Shown: positions 32,021-42,739 of the stretch, in pieces
Numbering within the stretch: position 1 is the stretch's first letter
Layout of the letters: each line of letters opens with the position of its first letter
Assembly: GCF_048564905.1 (NCBI RefSeq)
Contig: NC_133004.1
Coordinates: forward strand, 42,452,105 to 42,516,104
DNA from: Vicugna pacos
Taxonomy: Eukaryota > Chordata > Mammalia > Artiodactyla > Camelidae
DNA length: 64,000 bases
Direction of reading: 5' to 3'
Position numbers and translations under genes: made by a program
The notes under the pieces: model-generated
Database searches by the model: none
Told to the model about the DNA's origin: nothing
The model's input: the letters and a program-made list of their open reading frames with translations, nothing else

Positions 32021-32756
32021 GGGAAAGAAAGGAGACAGAGAAGGGTAGGGGGTGAGGAGGGTGCACTGCCCTGAGTCAGCTCGACACATTTCAACAAATA
32101 GCTTGGGGCTTTGTGCAAGCAAGACCTTGAGTATCTCCCATCTCCAAGTCAGAGGGGCCATCTTTACTGATCTCACAGGGACAGTAAAATTCCCTCTTAG
32201 GATGTGCCAAGTCCCCACCTCCTGCGCCCTGCCTCCCGACAGAGCACCTGATGATAGCACTTTGGGCTTGTAAACCTTGAAAGGAAATGAATTACAATAT
32301 CAAGGCAGTAGAAATGAGTATTTAAGACACGAAGTGCACCCAAACATCCGTCTGAGTTTGGAAATCAAGTCTGACTTTCTCGAACGAACATCGATGTTAA
32401 GAGCTTGGGTAGCTCCCTTTCATGAAAGGGCTGTTTAAATATTGCATGCCAGGCCCCATCTCCGCGGGATTCATGGCAGCCAGCGTTTCATCTTCTGCCT
32501 CCATCAAAGGCGGGATGGCTTCATCACAGATTCAGAGCTTGCGTGTTGTCCGTCCCCCTGGGGCCAGCCCACAGAATTAGCATTTTCTACATGCAACTGA
32601 TGAAACCAATGGAATAAAATAAGGCCAACATGATGAAGAGAGGAATGAGGGCTGCAGCCAACAACAAATGCTGTGGTTTTGTAGGAGAGGATGGTCCCTG
32701 TGGTGGATGCAGCCAGAGGAGGCTTCCTGGAGGAGGTGACCCTACTTATTAACAAT
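32021..32756. other. Unique sequence
   Basis: No gene recognised. The part 32390-32480 (GGGTAGCTCCCTTTCATGAA, CTGTTTAAATATTGCATGCC) is AT/GC mixed and unique; possibly constrained. Confidence 0.3.
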
Positions 32757-32945
32757 AACAGTAATAATAATACAGCATTGGGCTAGTGCTTTACTAGCAC
32801 TTCCCATTTCCTCCTGGCAGCACCCCACAGGAAGGCACTGCATGAGGAAAGTCAGTCCCTGAGAGGGTGAGGAGCTGGCCCAGGTTGTAACACTGGGATT
32901 GACTCCAATTCCATGTAAACCACAGACTCAAACCACTGGACGTGC
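32757..32945 (-). mobile_element. MIR SINE (antisense)
   Basis: AATAATAATACAGCATTGGG, 'GCTAGTGCTTTACTAGCACT', GAGGAGCTGGCCCAGGTTGT and ATTGACTCCAATTCCATGTA follow reversed MIR. Confidence 0.7.
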
Positions 32946-33084
32946 TGACAGCTGTGGGCTGTCATTCCTCCATCCTCCACAGCTGTTCTTCCTCACCCTA
33001 CCCTCTACTCCCTACCTAGAATGGCCCCAGGACAGATTCTGAGTCCTGATTGAGGAAAGAATATTCTGTATCTGAAAAAAGAAA
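32946..33084. other. Unique sequence
   Basis: Nothing recognised. Confidence 0.3.
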
Positions 33085-33615
33085 CACGTTCTTGGGACTC
33101 GAAAAAACCAGTGATGTAAAAGGTGGAAACCACCCAAGGGCCCACCAGTAGATGACAGACAAGCACAATGTGGTCCAGCCATACAATGGGATGCTATTCA
33201 GCCCCAAACAGGAGTGAAGCAGTGACATGTGCAGCAACATGGATGATCTTTGAGGATGTCACGCTCGGTGAGAAAAGCCGGACACAAAAGACCGCATTCT
33301 CTATGGGTCCACTTAGACGAAGTATCTGAAACGGAAATTCACAGAGTCAGAGAGTAGATTAGAAGCCACCAAGGGCTGAGGACAGAGGGGATGGGGAGTT
33401 ACTGGTTAATGGTTGCAGAGCTTCTGCAGCAATGAAAACCACTGAACTGTACACTTAAAAATAGTTAAAATGGCCAATTTTATGGTTTATATATTTTACT
33501 ACAATTTAAAAACTTTAATGAGTGTAATATACAGAATCATGAATTATACACTTTAAATAGGGGCACAGTAGGGAGTGTGAATTATATCTCAATAAAGCTA
33601 TTTCTTTTTAAAAGC
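33085..33615 (+). mobile_element. LINE-1 3' end (older type)
   Basis: CCAGTAGATGACAGACAAGC, AATGGGATGCTATTCAGCCC, GCAGCAACATGGATGATCTT, 'ACTGAACTGTACACTTAAAA' and a final ATATCTCAATAAAGCTATTT with AATAAA. 5'-truncated, with no open ORF2. Confidence 0.88.
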
Positions 33616-33939
33616 CCCCAGATCAGGAGCAAGTGTTGACACAGGAGGCAGGTCTTCAATGCCCGCTTCCTCTGCTGTCTTCCCGTCATTTCTGGAAGGG
33701 GAGGCAGGTCCTGCTGAGGGCGGGGATCGTGTGGGTGGTCACCACACCCGACATGACACTGGCCGGTCGGGCAAGGGTTGGGATGACAGGGGATGCCCTG
33801 CAGGGCAGGGCTGTGGGTGGGCTGGACGCCACCCAGAGTTCAGCGGCCGTGCAGGTCGCCGTGAGGACCAGTGGGTGAGCGTTTCCGACTAGCCGTGGGC
33901 TTTAGCTGCAGGAATGGTGACATTCTCGGTCAGGACTGC
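33616..33939. other. Moderately CpG-containing unique sequence
   Basis: CpGs are more frequent at 33725-33895 than nearby, but too few and dispersed to call an island. No gene recognised. Confidence 0.3.
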
Positions 33940-34270
33940 TTAAAAAGTTGGGTTTTTTTTTTCTTTCTTTCCTGGAAGTATAGCTTTTTTCTGCTCTCTG
34001 ATTATATAAACAAGCATGTTCCTTGTAAAAGAAATTGTGACAACCTAGACAATTATAAGGAAGAAAAATCACCTAAATATCGTCGCTAGGCTTTTGGGAA
34101 CTGTTCTTTCATGCATCTCCTTAAACTTGTACAAACACACACACGCACGCACACACAGGTTCATAAATGGGGTCAGAAATACAAGCACATTCAGTGTGGG
34201 AAACTTTTCTTTTGCTGATCTTGTCTTTCTTCCTCTCCCCATGTCCCTCATCTTTGGCCGATGTTAACAG
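33940..34270. mobile_element. Ancient repeat fragment, unassigned
   Basis: AAACAAGCATGTTCCTTGTAA, TATAAGGAAGAAAAATCACC and a (CA)-rich run at about 34134-34157 resemble the old repeat type of 18640-18760. No clear family. Confidence 0.35.
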
Positions 34271-34322
34271 CCTGGCAAATGTCTCAATCCATACCCTTTT
34301 CTACTCATGTTACCTTTTTATT

Positions 34323-34461
34323 TAGTTAGGTTTTTTTTTTTTGTATGGGAGGGAGGTAATTAGGTTTATTCATCTGTTTATTTAATGGAGGTACTGGGGC
34401 TTGAACCCAGGACCATGTGCATGCTAGACACACACTCTACCACTGAGCTATACCCTCCCCG
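34323..34461 (-). mobile_element. Camelid-type tRNA-Ala-derived SINE (antisense)
   Basis: A poly-T start (TTAGGTTTTTTTTTTTTG) is the reversed A-tail. Then GGAGGTAATTAGGTTTATTC, GGAGGTACTGGGGCTTGAAC (reverse B box), 'CATGTGCATGCTAGACACAC', CTACCACTGAGCTATACCCT and CCCC. This matches the copy at 16966. A possible decayed duplication (ACTCATGTTA versus ACTCGTATTG) is too weak to rely on. Confidence 0.92.
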
Positions 34462-34500
34462 CACTCGTATTGTCTTGAACAAACAGAGAGCTATCGATTT

Positions 34501-35045
34501 TGCTATCTATTGCGGCTTAACAAACCACCTGAGCTTAGCGGCACACGGCACTGTCCTTTTAGGAAGCTCATGGCTTCTGTGGGTCTGGAACTCAGGCAGA
34601 GCACAGACTTTGTTCCACACGTCAGGGGCCCTAGCTGGGGAGATCTGGACACCAGAGGGTGACTGAAATCGTCCAGTGAGACCACTCAGACATCTACTGC
34701 CTGGGCTGGGACGTCTGGAAGGCGGAACTGGAACTGCTGCCTGGAATACCTGAACATGGCCTCTCTTCCTGGCTTGGGCTTCCTCACAGCATGGCAGCCA
34801 GTTTAGGTGAGGGAAGGTCCCAAGAGGAACCATCTGGGGAGGAAGAGTTTCAAGCGTCTCAAAGTCGGGCAGCATTTTCTATCCCATTCTATTGGTCAAG
34901 AACGAGTCATAAGGCCAGTGTAGGTTCAAGGGCAGGGGAATTGCCCCCCAGCCCTGGCAGGGAAGTGACAGGGTCACACCACAGAGGAGCTTGTGGGACA
35001 GGAGATAATGTTGCAGGCATCTTTGGAACATACGGTCTGCCTTGC
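34501..35045 (-). mobile_element. ERV LTR, MLT1-like (ERVL-MaLR probable)
   Basis: A fossil in reverse: TGCTATCTATTGCGGCTTAA, CAAACCACCTGAGCTTAGCG, TGGGCTTCCTCACAGCATGG, CTATCCCATTCTATTGGTCA. The right part is GGCAGGGAAGTGACAGGGTC. About 545 bp, close to full length. Same family as 13466-14007. Confidence 0.8.
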
Positions 35046-36184
35046 TGTAACTCTACTTGGGGCTACACACACCATCTCTAAATGTAAGGTCCTGAGAAGC
35101 TGATGAAATTCAGGCTTCAGTCCCCTCCTTTGCAAGGGCCCATCCCAAGCCCTGCTCCTAAGGTTTCATGGTAATTTTGTCTCCTTTCCTAAAGAGAGAC
35201 CGCAAATCATATATGCTTCGGATCTGGCAAACCCCAGACCCGCCCCTGGGGAGTGCTGTCCCGCAGGGCACTTGAGGCAGGGTGCCAGGCAGATGGGCCC
35301 TCACTTGGAGCGTCCAGCAATCCCCACAGGACAAATCCCAGAGGAACTCGGCTGCTTTTCCTGTTTGCTTGTTCTTCTTTTGTGAGGAGCAACAAAGGTG
35401 AGCGAAGGGAGAGAGGTTGGAAGTGGAAACTTCATTTGCGTGCTATCAGATTATTAAAAATAAGTACTTATGATACCGTGCTGATTTCCCAAATCCAAAC
35501 GCAAATGAGTGCAGAGAGCCAGACCTTGGAATACAGCCCTTTTTTAAAAAAGTCAATTACAAGATTTCATTTTCAGTGGTGTCTTTTATTGCTGAGCCCT
35601 TTGGCAAAGAAGTTGAAAGCAAGCCAAGGCTGCAGTGGCTGCAGCGACAGGTAGCATGCTAATTCATCAGTTCCCACCCTGACCAAGAAAGTCATAGTCT
35701 TGGGCACTCCCCACACACCAGGAATTTGACAGACGCACTCCTCCACCTGGACGCATTCACAGCCCAACCTACCGTGTACTCTGTGCTGTGCCCTGATTCC
35801 GAGGATAGAAGTGGACTTGGTGGATGTGGCTGACGCAAGCGGGGAAGGAGGTTGGGTGGCCTCAGGATCATAGGCAGGACCTAGGGAGGCTGGTTCAGAG
35901 TCAGCCACAGGCCTGGCCTGGTGAGACCCCTGCTGCTGGACAACTCCAAAATCTAATAGGCTGGCCTTCACTTCCACGTTTGACACTGGCCTCTGGGTGT
36001 GTCCACTGGTACCATGGCAGCTTCTGTTCCCCCGATGCTAAAATGGACTCTACTGGCCTCACTGATTCCAACCATCAGCTCCCAATATACAGACTGGGCC
36101 GGGTGTGCCTGGTTGGTCAAGCCTAGATCACGTGACTACAGGAGAATTGCAAGGGAAGCTGGGAAAGTGAGAGGCAGGCTTCAA
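35046..36184. other. Unique sequence, candidate conserved non-coding at 35420-35660
   Basis: Mostly unassigned. The block 35420-35660 is AT-rich and well-formed: TTCATTTGCGTGCTATCAGA, TTATTAAAAATAAGTACTTA, 'AAAAAAGTCAATTACAAGAT', 'TTTTATTGCTGAGCCCTTTG'. It does not look like decayed repeat. The open plus frame across it (35253-35654) shows no domain. Confidence 0.35.
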
Positions 36185-36640
36185 AAGCACGAGGAAGTGG
36201 CAAAGGATTTGAGCAGACCAACATTTATGGCGTGGCGACTGTGTACAAGGGTGTATGCTAGGTTTCTGAACCCCTGCCTCCAGGAACTCCCAAGCTGGTG
36301 GTAGGAGGTACAGAAGTCAGTAGTAATCTGACGGGGAAGGGATGTGTGGGTGCAGAAACAGGGCTGCATGGATCAGGGGAGGCTCCTTGAGTCTTGAAGA
36401 GTAAGCAGGACGGATTTATGGATTTGGGAAGATAACAATGTGAGGGGATCCTTTCAGCTATCTAGAACCGCCTGGTGGGTCTGAGCACAGCTTCCTCATG
36501 CGTGGAAGTGGTGTGAACAGATGGAGGAACTCAGATCTCACAGGATTAGAATTGTTATTATAGGACATAGGGAGTCATAGCAGGTGTTTGAGCAACACAG
36601 TGATGTGATCAAGGTGCAGGTAAAGATCTTTATAGTGGTA
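36185..36640 (-). mobile_element. L2 LINE (antisense)
   Basis: AACATTTATGGCGTGGCGAC, CCTCCAGGAACTCCCAAGCT, AGGGGAGGCTCCTTGAGTCT and GGACATAGGGAGTCATAGCA follow the reverse of L2 from its 3' end inward, to TGAGCAACACAGTGATGTGA. Confidence 0.78.
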
Positions 36641-36644
36641 TCAG

Positions 36645-36707
36645 TATGAGAAACTCCTTCTTGTCCATCCTAACCCAGCTTAGATGCCACCTCTTCAGAT
36701 AAACCAT
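36645..36707 (+). mobile_element. L2 LINE fragment (sense)
   Basis: AACTCCTTCTTGTCCATCCT, 'GATGCCACCTCTTCAGATAA'. This matches the L2 'tcaaatgtcacctcctcagagag' region. Confidence 0.45.
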
Positions 36708-36732
36708 CACACACACACACACACACACACAC
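36708..36732. repeat. (CA)n microsatellite, about 12 units
   Basis: Uninterrupted CA run at the end of the short L2 piece. Confidence 0.95.
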
Positions 36733-36842
36733 TCACATCACAGAGCAGGGCCATATGTACAGCATCATCCTAAGGGTTTATAAGGAACCAGCATATCCCA
36801 TTGTGTCACAATGCGACTGTATCACAATGTATCACGGCCAAA

Positions 36843-37060
36843 AACAGTAACAGCATTTGCTGAGCACTTACCACATGCCAGGCGTCTTACATACGCCATC
36901 CAATTGAATGCCCCTAACAATCCCATGGGTTGTATTATCCTTCCCTCCTCATGAATGAAGAAACAGAGTACAAAGAGGTTAAGTTCTATTTCACAAGGCT
37001 GGTAAATGGTAGCCCCATGATCTGAAACCAGATCTGTCTGAGTCTTTCTGTTTCATGGTG
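36843..37060 (-). mobile_element. MIR SINE (antisense), near full length
   Basis: AACAGCATTTGCTGAGCACT, TACCACATGCCAGGCGTCTT, 'CCCTAACAATCCCATGGGTT', AAGAAACAGAGTACAAAGAG and 'ACCAGATCTGTCTGAGTCTT'. Reverse of MIR in order. Confidence 0.88.
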
Positions 37061-37669
37061 CAACTTTTTGATTATGAAAGCAAACTTCTATTGGTCCCAG
37101 AGGGCCCACCTATCAGGACCCACAGGCTTGCTGTGGAAGTGGTCTGATCATTTGTTGATGGCTTGTCTGGTCCTGTAGGTTCCGGGGAATGCAGGAGCAG
37201 TGTTGCCACCCTGCACTCAGGGCCACTCTGCCCGAGTGTGAGATTCCCTCTCCTGCCTCTGGACCCTCTTCCGTGCTCCTGCATACTGCTCTCTGCCCAG
37301 GGCTGCCCTGGGCGGCCATGCCACTAGGCTCCTTACCCTCTGGCTTCTCATTTGCTTCAGCAATGCGGAGCCCGGCAGGTGATGGAGGGAGGGGAGTGAG
37401 GTCAGCGTATGGGTTCCTGCACTCTCTTTTGGCTGCTTCCTTTGACCAGGGCCACAGGTCTTCTCCCCTGAGCCTCTCTGATATCAGTCTCCCCCACCCC
37501 AGGCCTCTGGGCAATCATGGCACTCAGGGCAATGCCTCAGCCTCAAGGGTCTCCTATCCTGTGCTCACATCTTTGACAATTCTCTGGTAAGCTCTCCTCA
37601 GATTATTCCAATGTTTTGTGTTTTTACATGTATCAATACAGTCCTCCTTTCTAAAGGCACTCAGCATTT
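37061..37669. other. Unique sequence
   Basis: No gene recognised. Opposite-strand frames at 37113-37514 and 37189-37590 overlap and are chance. Confidence 0.35.
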
Positions 37670-37930
37670 CCCTCTCCTGGTGCAGTCCCTTGAGTCGGTA
37701 CAAATGTGGGTCAGCCACCTATGCCAATCAGGCCCCAACCAGGTCGGTCCAATCAGAGAAGAGCACAGGGCTTTTGATTTGGGTTGTAGGAAGCTATTCT
37801 CTTTCTCACCTTCCCTATCCTCTCCCCTCCCCCCACCATGTGAAGGATGACACCTGAAGCTGCAAGTCTCCTGGCAGCCATCTTGTGACCATGAGGGAAA
37901 CCAGCACAAGGAATAAGTCCACAGGTGGGA
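37670..37930. mobile_element. Old interspersed repeat, family not assigned
   Basis: GCCAATCAGGCCCCAACCAG, 'CCTGAAGCTGCAAGTCTCCT', GGCAGCCATCTTGTGACCAT resemble a common mammalian repeat with 'gagctgctggcagccatcttg'. Not named with confidence. Confidence 0.4.
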
Positions 37931-39640
37931 GAGGGAAGATGAGAGAACAGCAGAGGAACTGGGTCAGAGTTTGCTCGGGCAGCTTGGTGCAGAACTCTTC
38001 AGTTCCTAAGATAACAAATCTTCCTTAGTTCAAGCTAGTTTGTATTGGATTTTCCACCATCTGCAAAATATACCCTCAAGAGATTTACCCAGGGCAGTCC
38101 CTAAACCTTTTTACCGTCCTCATCCTTTTTCCTAATGGCTGCCACTCCACTTTTCACCAATTTGCATTTCTTCCGTAGCTACACACCTGATTATTTCACT
38201 TTTAGAATGAAAATCCAGGGCTTATCTTGTTTAAGTAACCACTTTCATTTCAGGCCTTTATAATCACGTTTATTCTTACCCCAGAGTCTGGCACCATCTT
38301 CCATTAATGTGTCAGCATTGAGCTCCCTGAAATAAAGCACCAGAGCACAGTTGTCGAGTTGGGCTAATTAAAGATGTGTATCATTGGTGGAATCGTCTCT
38401 TTGGAACCAAGAAATTAATTATGTTTCTTTGGCCTGGTGACCAGATTTGGAAAACAAACTAACAGATACACATAATTGTTTGCTATCTACAGTTCTCCCA
38501 ATAAACTATCTCCAGCACTCATTTGCTTTTTCGGATTCCGTGGGTACTTGGGGATGAATGTCTGGTGGGAAACTGACTTCGGACAGGAGCTTCTGGGAAA
38601 TGTCCTCTTTCCTCCTGGGACACATGACTGGGGAGGAGATGCAGGGAACTGGAACCATATCCCGGGGTGAGATGGGATGAAAGGATCCAAAGTCAGGTGT
38701 GGATTAACTTGCTAGTGCAGGGGGAGCCCCTGCCGTGGGAGGTGGCGTGCAGGTCCTGGAGAACCAAGAGACCAGCCCCTCATCAGGGCCCATTTCTGCT
38801 ATAGGTTGGCCTCCTGGGGGCCGAGGGGACCCCTGGAAAGGTGTTCCTTCCTGGCAGACCAGGCCCAGCGTGTTGAGTGGGTCGCTGAAGACTGTCCTCT
38901 CCTTCCTTCACTTGCCTTGAGGCAGGTCCTGGCCCAGAGGGGCGTCCCAGGCGTGTCTGGCTGTGACTTGTTTCTGTAAGGGAACCCTCTGCTCCAGCTG
39001 CACGCACTGGCCAAGAGCTCAAGCTGTGTTCATTCTCCAAAATGCCTTGTTTCTATCTGTCCAACCAACCCTAGCCAGCTTGGTTACCCCCCAGGTGAGG
39101 TTGCCCCCAGCTGGCCTCCTCCTGGAAAACCTCAGAGATTCTCCTCAGCCTGGTCCCCTCCCCACAGCCTCCCCAGGGGGCAGCTGACACAGTAGAATCT
39201 GGCTTCTGCAAGATCAGCTACAAGGGCCCTGGGAAATCTGCCCGCGGACTTCCTGAAACACCCCAGCTCACCCCTCAAACAGACTCTCCAGTGTTTCAAA
39301 GAGCCTATTCAAGTGCCGGATGGGGTCAACGTGACTTGGCAAATGGATACAGTGTTTTCCCCAGAGACACTTGAGCATGGAGTGGCCAAAATGGTCCTGG
39401 ATATCTGTTTCTCAACCTTTTCCACCAAATTCCTGATTCGTTCACACAGTGTTGGCCTCTGACAAACTACAGAAGTCATGTCCTAAGGAGTAAATTAGGG
39501 TTTTAGAGTTTTTTTGGGGGGGGAGTCTTACAAAGAGAGAGCCTGGACCAAACCCTGCATTTGCAGATGAAGAGGCTCAAAGAGGCGAGCAGGCTTCCTG
39601 CCAGCCCCTGCCTGCCAGGCTCTGTCTGTTTGCAGATAGA
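37931..39640. other. Unique sequence, candidate conserved non-coding at 38030-38470
   Basis: Block 38030-38470 is AT-rich and repeat-free: CAGGCCTTTATAATCACGTT, TTAATGTGTCAGCATTGAGC, 'GGGCTAATTAAAGATGTGTA', TCATTGGTGGAATCGTCTCT. The rest is GC-richer and unassigned. No convincing exon. Confidence 0.35.
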
Positions 39641-40329
39641 ACGGATAGATGAAGGGTTTTACAATTAATGTAATGAATGTCATTCCGTGGGCCTTCTGCA
39701 AAATTGCCAGCTTAGAAAGGCTAAAGTGAGATCTTGTCTGATCACATTTTTAAGCTTGATGATTAACCAAGAACATGGCTTGAAGCCACAAAGAAATACA
39801 AGAAATGCTCCCAGCCAGCATGGAGTTTCACGGACACCAGCAGTTGAGACCCGGGGCACTGCCAGACTTTTAGAAGGAAGGGCCAGGTGGGGAAGTAACA
39901 AAGGAGACCCTGGTTCACGGAGCTGGTGGAAACGGACACCCCGGGATGAGGGCTTTCACAAGCGCGCACGGGGCACCGAGCATCTTTTAGGGCTGTGCTG
40001 CCCAGAGCATCCTTTTCAGCTCCGTATCCAGTTTCTGGATGTGCACACACCATTACACGGGTACTCTGCTGCTGCACGTAAAACCCGGCTGGTGTGAGTC
40101 TCATTAGCTTTCACTTTGGTAAATCACCAACCGAAGTCAAGTCACCAGAGGAGCGGTGGGTTCTCTTAGCAGCAGCTGGTTGCAGGTCTGCCTGCTGGAG
40201 CCCCCCTAATCAGGAAGCACCCTCAGGGGCTCGTTAGGAACGAAATCACCTCCTAGTCACCGAGGAAGCGGACTTCTTGTTTTTCGAGGAAACACTGGTT
40301 GGATGAAAAGGCTTTGCTATGTCGCTCCC
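39641..40329. other. Unique sequence
   Basis: 39640-39790 is AT-rich and non-repetitive (TACAATTAATGTAATGAATG, 'TTAAGCTTGATGATTAACCA'), a weak CNE candidate. Nothing else supported. Confidence 0.3.
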
Positions 40330-40475
40330 TCATCACTCAGTCATTTGCACGGTATCAGACTGGAGACGGCTTCCTCTGCCTGGAATGTCCTTTCCTGGAA
40401 AAAACTCATCTCTCCTCTGCCTTCCAGACTCAGCGTGTCTGTCCACATCTGTGACGCCTTCCTGGTGGAAATAAG
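40330..40475 (+). mobile_element. L2 LINE fragment (sense)
   Basis: CTTCCTCTGCCTGGAATGTC, CTTTCCTGGAAAAAACTCAT and 'TGTGACGCCTTCCTGGTGG' follow the L2 'tctgcctggaacgctcttcc' part and the next segment. Confidence 0.65.
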
Positions 40476-40954
40476 ACCCCACTCTAAGGCGGAACAGAGC
40501 ATTCAGCGCCGAGAGAATGAAACACAGGCAGCAATGGCCAGACTGTCTGTGAAGACAGAAAAGCCATCCAAACCACAGCCTGCTTCCACCAGCTTCAGAC
40601 GGCTGGGACTTAATCCATTGGAGGCTTCCCTAATTTTGTCCCTGTTTCCTCTTGAGGGCCAGAGAAAGCCAAATGCACTCCCCGAGCTAATTACATAGGA
40701 TGCCCTCTTCCGGTGTCCTCCCACCGAGGCAGGTCTTCGGCTGTAGAGCATCGCCCACCCCCTGACCCGAGTCTCTGCCAAGCGCAAGGACAGCGGCTGA
40801 TTTGCTATAGGAGGCTCTGGATAAACAGCTTTGCTTGTTCGCATTTCCTTCCAGGCAGATCAGCCCCCACCACCAGCAGCCTGCTCCCTAAGCCGGAGGT
40901 CTCTCCCCCTCCCCAGCTCACCTCTGTCCTCACCGTCTTCTTGGCGGATTAGAG
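40476..40954. other. Unique sequence
   Basis: The part 40560-40720 contains GGACTTAATCCATTGGAGGC and GAGCTAATTACATAGGATGC, two homeobox-like words. No coding evidence. Confidence 0.3.
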
Positions 40955-41046
40955 TCACCCGTTTTATCCGTTTTGTCTGTTTCCTCAGCACTTGGCACAG
41001 GGCCTGCCGCCCCTGCCGCTCTTTAATCAATGGAATGAATGAATGA
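40955..41046 (+). mobile_element. L2 LINE 3' tail
   Basis: TTTTGTCTGTTTCCTCAGCA, CTTGGCACAGGGCCTGCCGC and a final AATCAATGGAATGAATGAAT are the L2 3' end with its TGAA repeat. Confidence 0.75.
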
Positions 41047-41267
41047 TGTGGATTTTTACGTGCCTGATGTGGACATGACCCGATGCCAGAAATCCAAGGT
41101 CCTTCCTCTGCACCAACGTGGGCATGAGGCTAGTAAAGCTCAGAACTTGCTCCTCCCTGGACTCTGAGATGGTCGGGTAACAGAGAAATCGAGAGCTCTT
41201 CTGCAGCAAGTAGCACTAGTGCAAATTTACACGTCCATGTGGTTTGGGGGGTGGGGGGGCCTCCTCT
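41047..41267. other. Unique sequence
   Basis: Nothing recognised. Confidence 0.3.
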
Positions 41268-41365
41268 AGACCGTGAGCATCCCGAAGGCAGGGATGTGGC
41301 TTTGTTCGTGTTATCTGGCATCTTTATTTGTACCTGGCACTTAGTAGGTGCTTATTAAATGTTGA
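41268..41365 (+). mobile_element. L2 LINE 3' tail
   Basis: GACCGTGAGCATCCCGAAGG, CAGGGATGTGGCTTTGTTCG, 'GTACCTGGCACTTAGTAGGT', GCTTATTAAATGTTGAAGGA. A second L2 tail in the same orientation only about 220 bp after 40955-41046. Confidence 0.82.
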
Positions 41366-41402
41366 AGGAAGGAAGAAAGGGAGGGAGGAAGGAAGGAAAG
41401 AG
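41366..41402. repeat. (GGAA)n-like simple repeat
   Basis: GGAAGGAAGAAAGGGAGGGAG-type purine repeat that replaces the normal L2 TGAA tail. Confidence 0.88.
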
Positions 41403-42739
41403 AACGGGGAAGATAAGCAGAAACTTGGGTCAGCTGGTGTCCCCCTCTTCTCCCACAAACCTTAACCACTTTCCTCCCTCCCCCTGGTTTCTAACCGTTT
41501 CCACAGGTACAGGATAAAGGTCCACACAGGGCAGTTGTGAGGATTCTGAGTGAAGACACGGAGGACTTCTATGTTTCTGACCATCTCTGAGTGGGATGTC
41601 ATCCCACCACTGACCGTAATCCCCCAGGCAGGGCACCAGTGAGGGAACCCTGCCCATTCCTCCAAGGCAGGACCTGACCCTGGGGGCGGGGATTGGTGTT
41701 TCTGCCAAGGCTGGGAGCCTCTGTTGAAAAGAACGCCAAATGCCAAGCACCACCAATGATGCTGTGAATTTTACAGGAACCATGCATATCACATAGCGCA
41801 TTTTCCCAGTTCTGCCAGCCCTGGAAACAGGTGTTCCATGCTCTCCAACACAGTCATTAGGTGGACTTGGCCAGAGACCAGCCTTAGCCACAAAAATACT
41901 GCCAGTCGTCACCTCCAGAGTGGTCATTAGGAAAGACCAGAGTGAGGAGGGTCCTGGGTCACAGGACATCCAGAGCTGAGTTTTCCATTGTGTCTTAAGA
42001 ATTCCAAATTTTATTTCAATTCCGGTGCTATCTGAGACTGATAACAGCTTCACCAAATCCCAAACTGAATACATATTTTAGGGATTTTAATCTAAGCAAC
42101 ACCAGCAAATGTGCCACTTTGAGGATGAATTATTTATTTGTCTGGGGCTGAGGGGAGATCCACATACACCGACCAAAGCCCTGAAATTGTGGCCAATAAA
42201 TTAAAACGGAAACCGGGGCCGGCACAGAGTCTGGTCTGTCGCCAGCTTGATGCGCTGACCACCCACGTGGCCGCCCTCGGGGGGGGTCAGGGAAAGTGGA
42301 CCAGATGGCCCCACCCGGGAAACGCTTTAAGATGCATGTGTCTCAGGCTTGGCTTTTCCACATGTTCTTGGAAGCATCTGTCTCTGAAAAGCTGATTGAA
42401 ATTTTTTGGTTTTGAATCCTTGTCTGGGAAACAAAGTTCGAGACGGATTATCCAACCCATCTGCCTTCTCATTCTGGGCTGGGAAAGGGGCTGAATTTTC
42501 TTGCCCACATTGTTTGCAGAATTTGGTTTGGGTTTTGTGAAAGCAATTCAAGTCTCAGTGGGGCCACTTGGGTGCCACATGGAGTGTGTGCCCCGATCCC
42601 AAACCCCTGAGTGGTGAGCCGAGGGTCTGAATCAACATGCAGAATGCTCTGATTTGGTTGTTAATCGGGAACCCCGCCCAAAGAATGCCAAAGCCTGGAT
42701 TTGTTCTGTCTGACCGAACTTCTGGCCCATAGAATGTTC
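41403..42739. other. Unique sequence, weak conserved non-coding candidate at 41995-42140
   Basis: No repeat recognised. 41995-42140 is AT-rich (ATTCCAAATTTTATTTCAAT, 'GATTTTAATCTAAGCAACAC'). The 214-codon minus frame at 41430-42074 has no domain and is not supported. Confidence 0.35.

Noticed and set aside
33725-33895. CpG island
   Set aside because: CpGs are more frequent than around it, but the stretch is short and the density modest. No promoter features.
41430-42074. 214-codon minus-strand open frame
   Set aside because: No domain or homology recognised, and another minus-strand frame overlaps it. Not supported as a gene.
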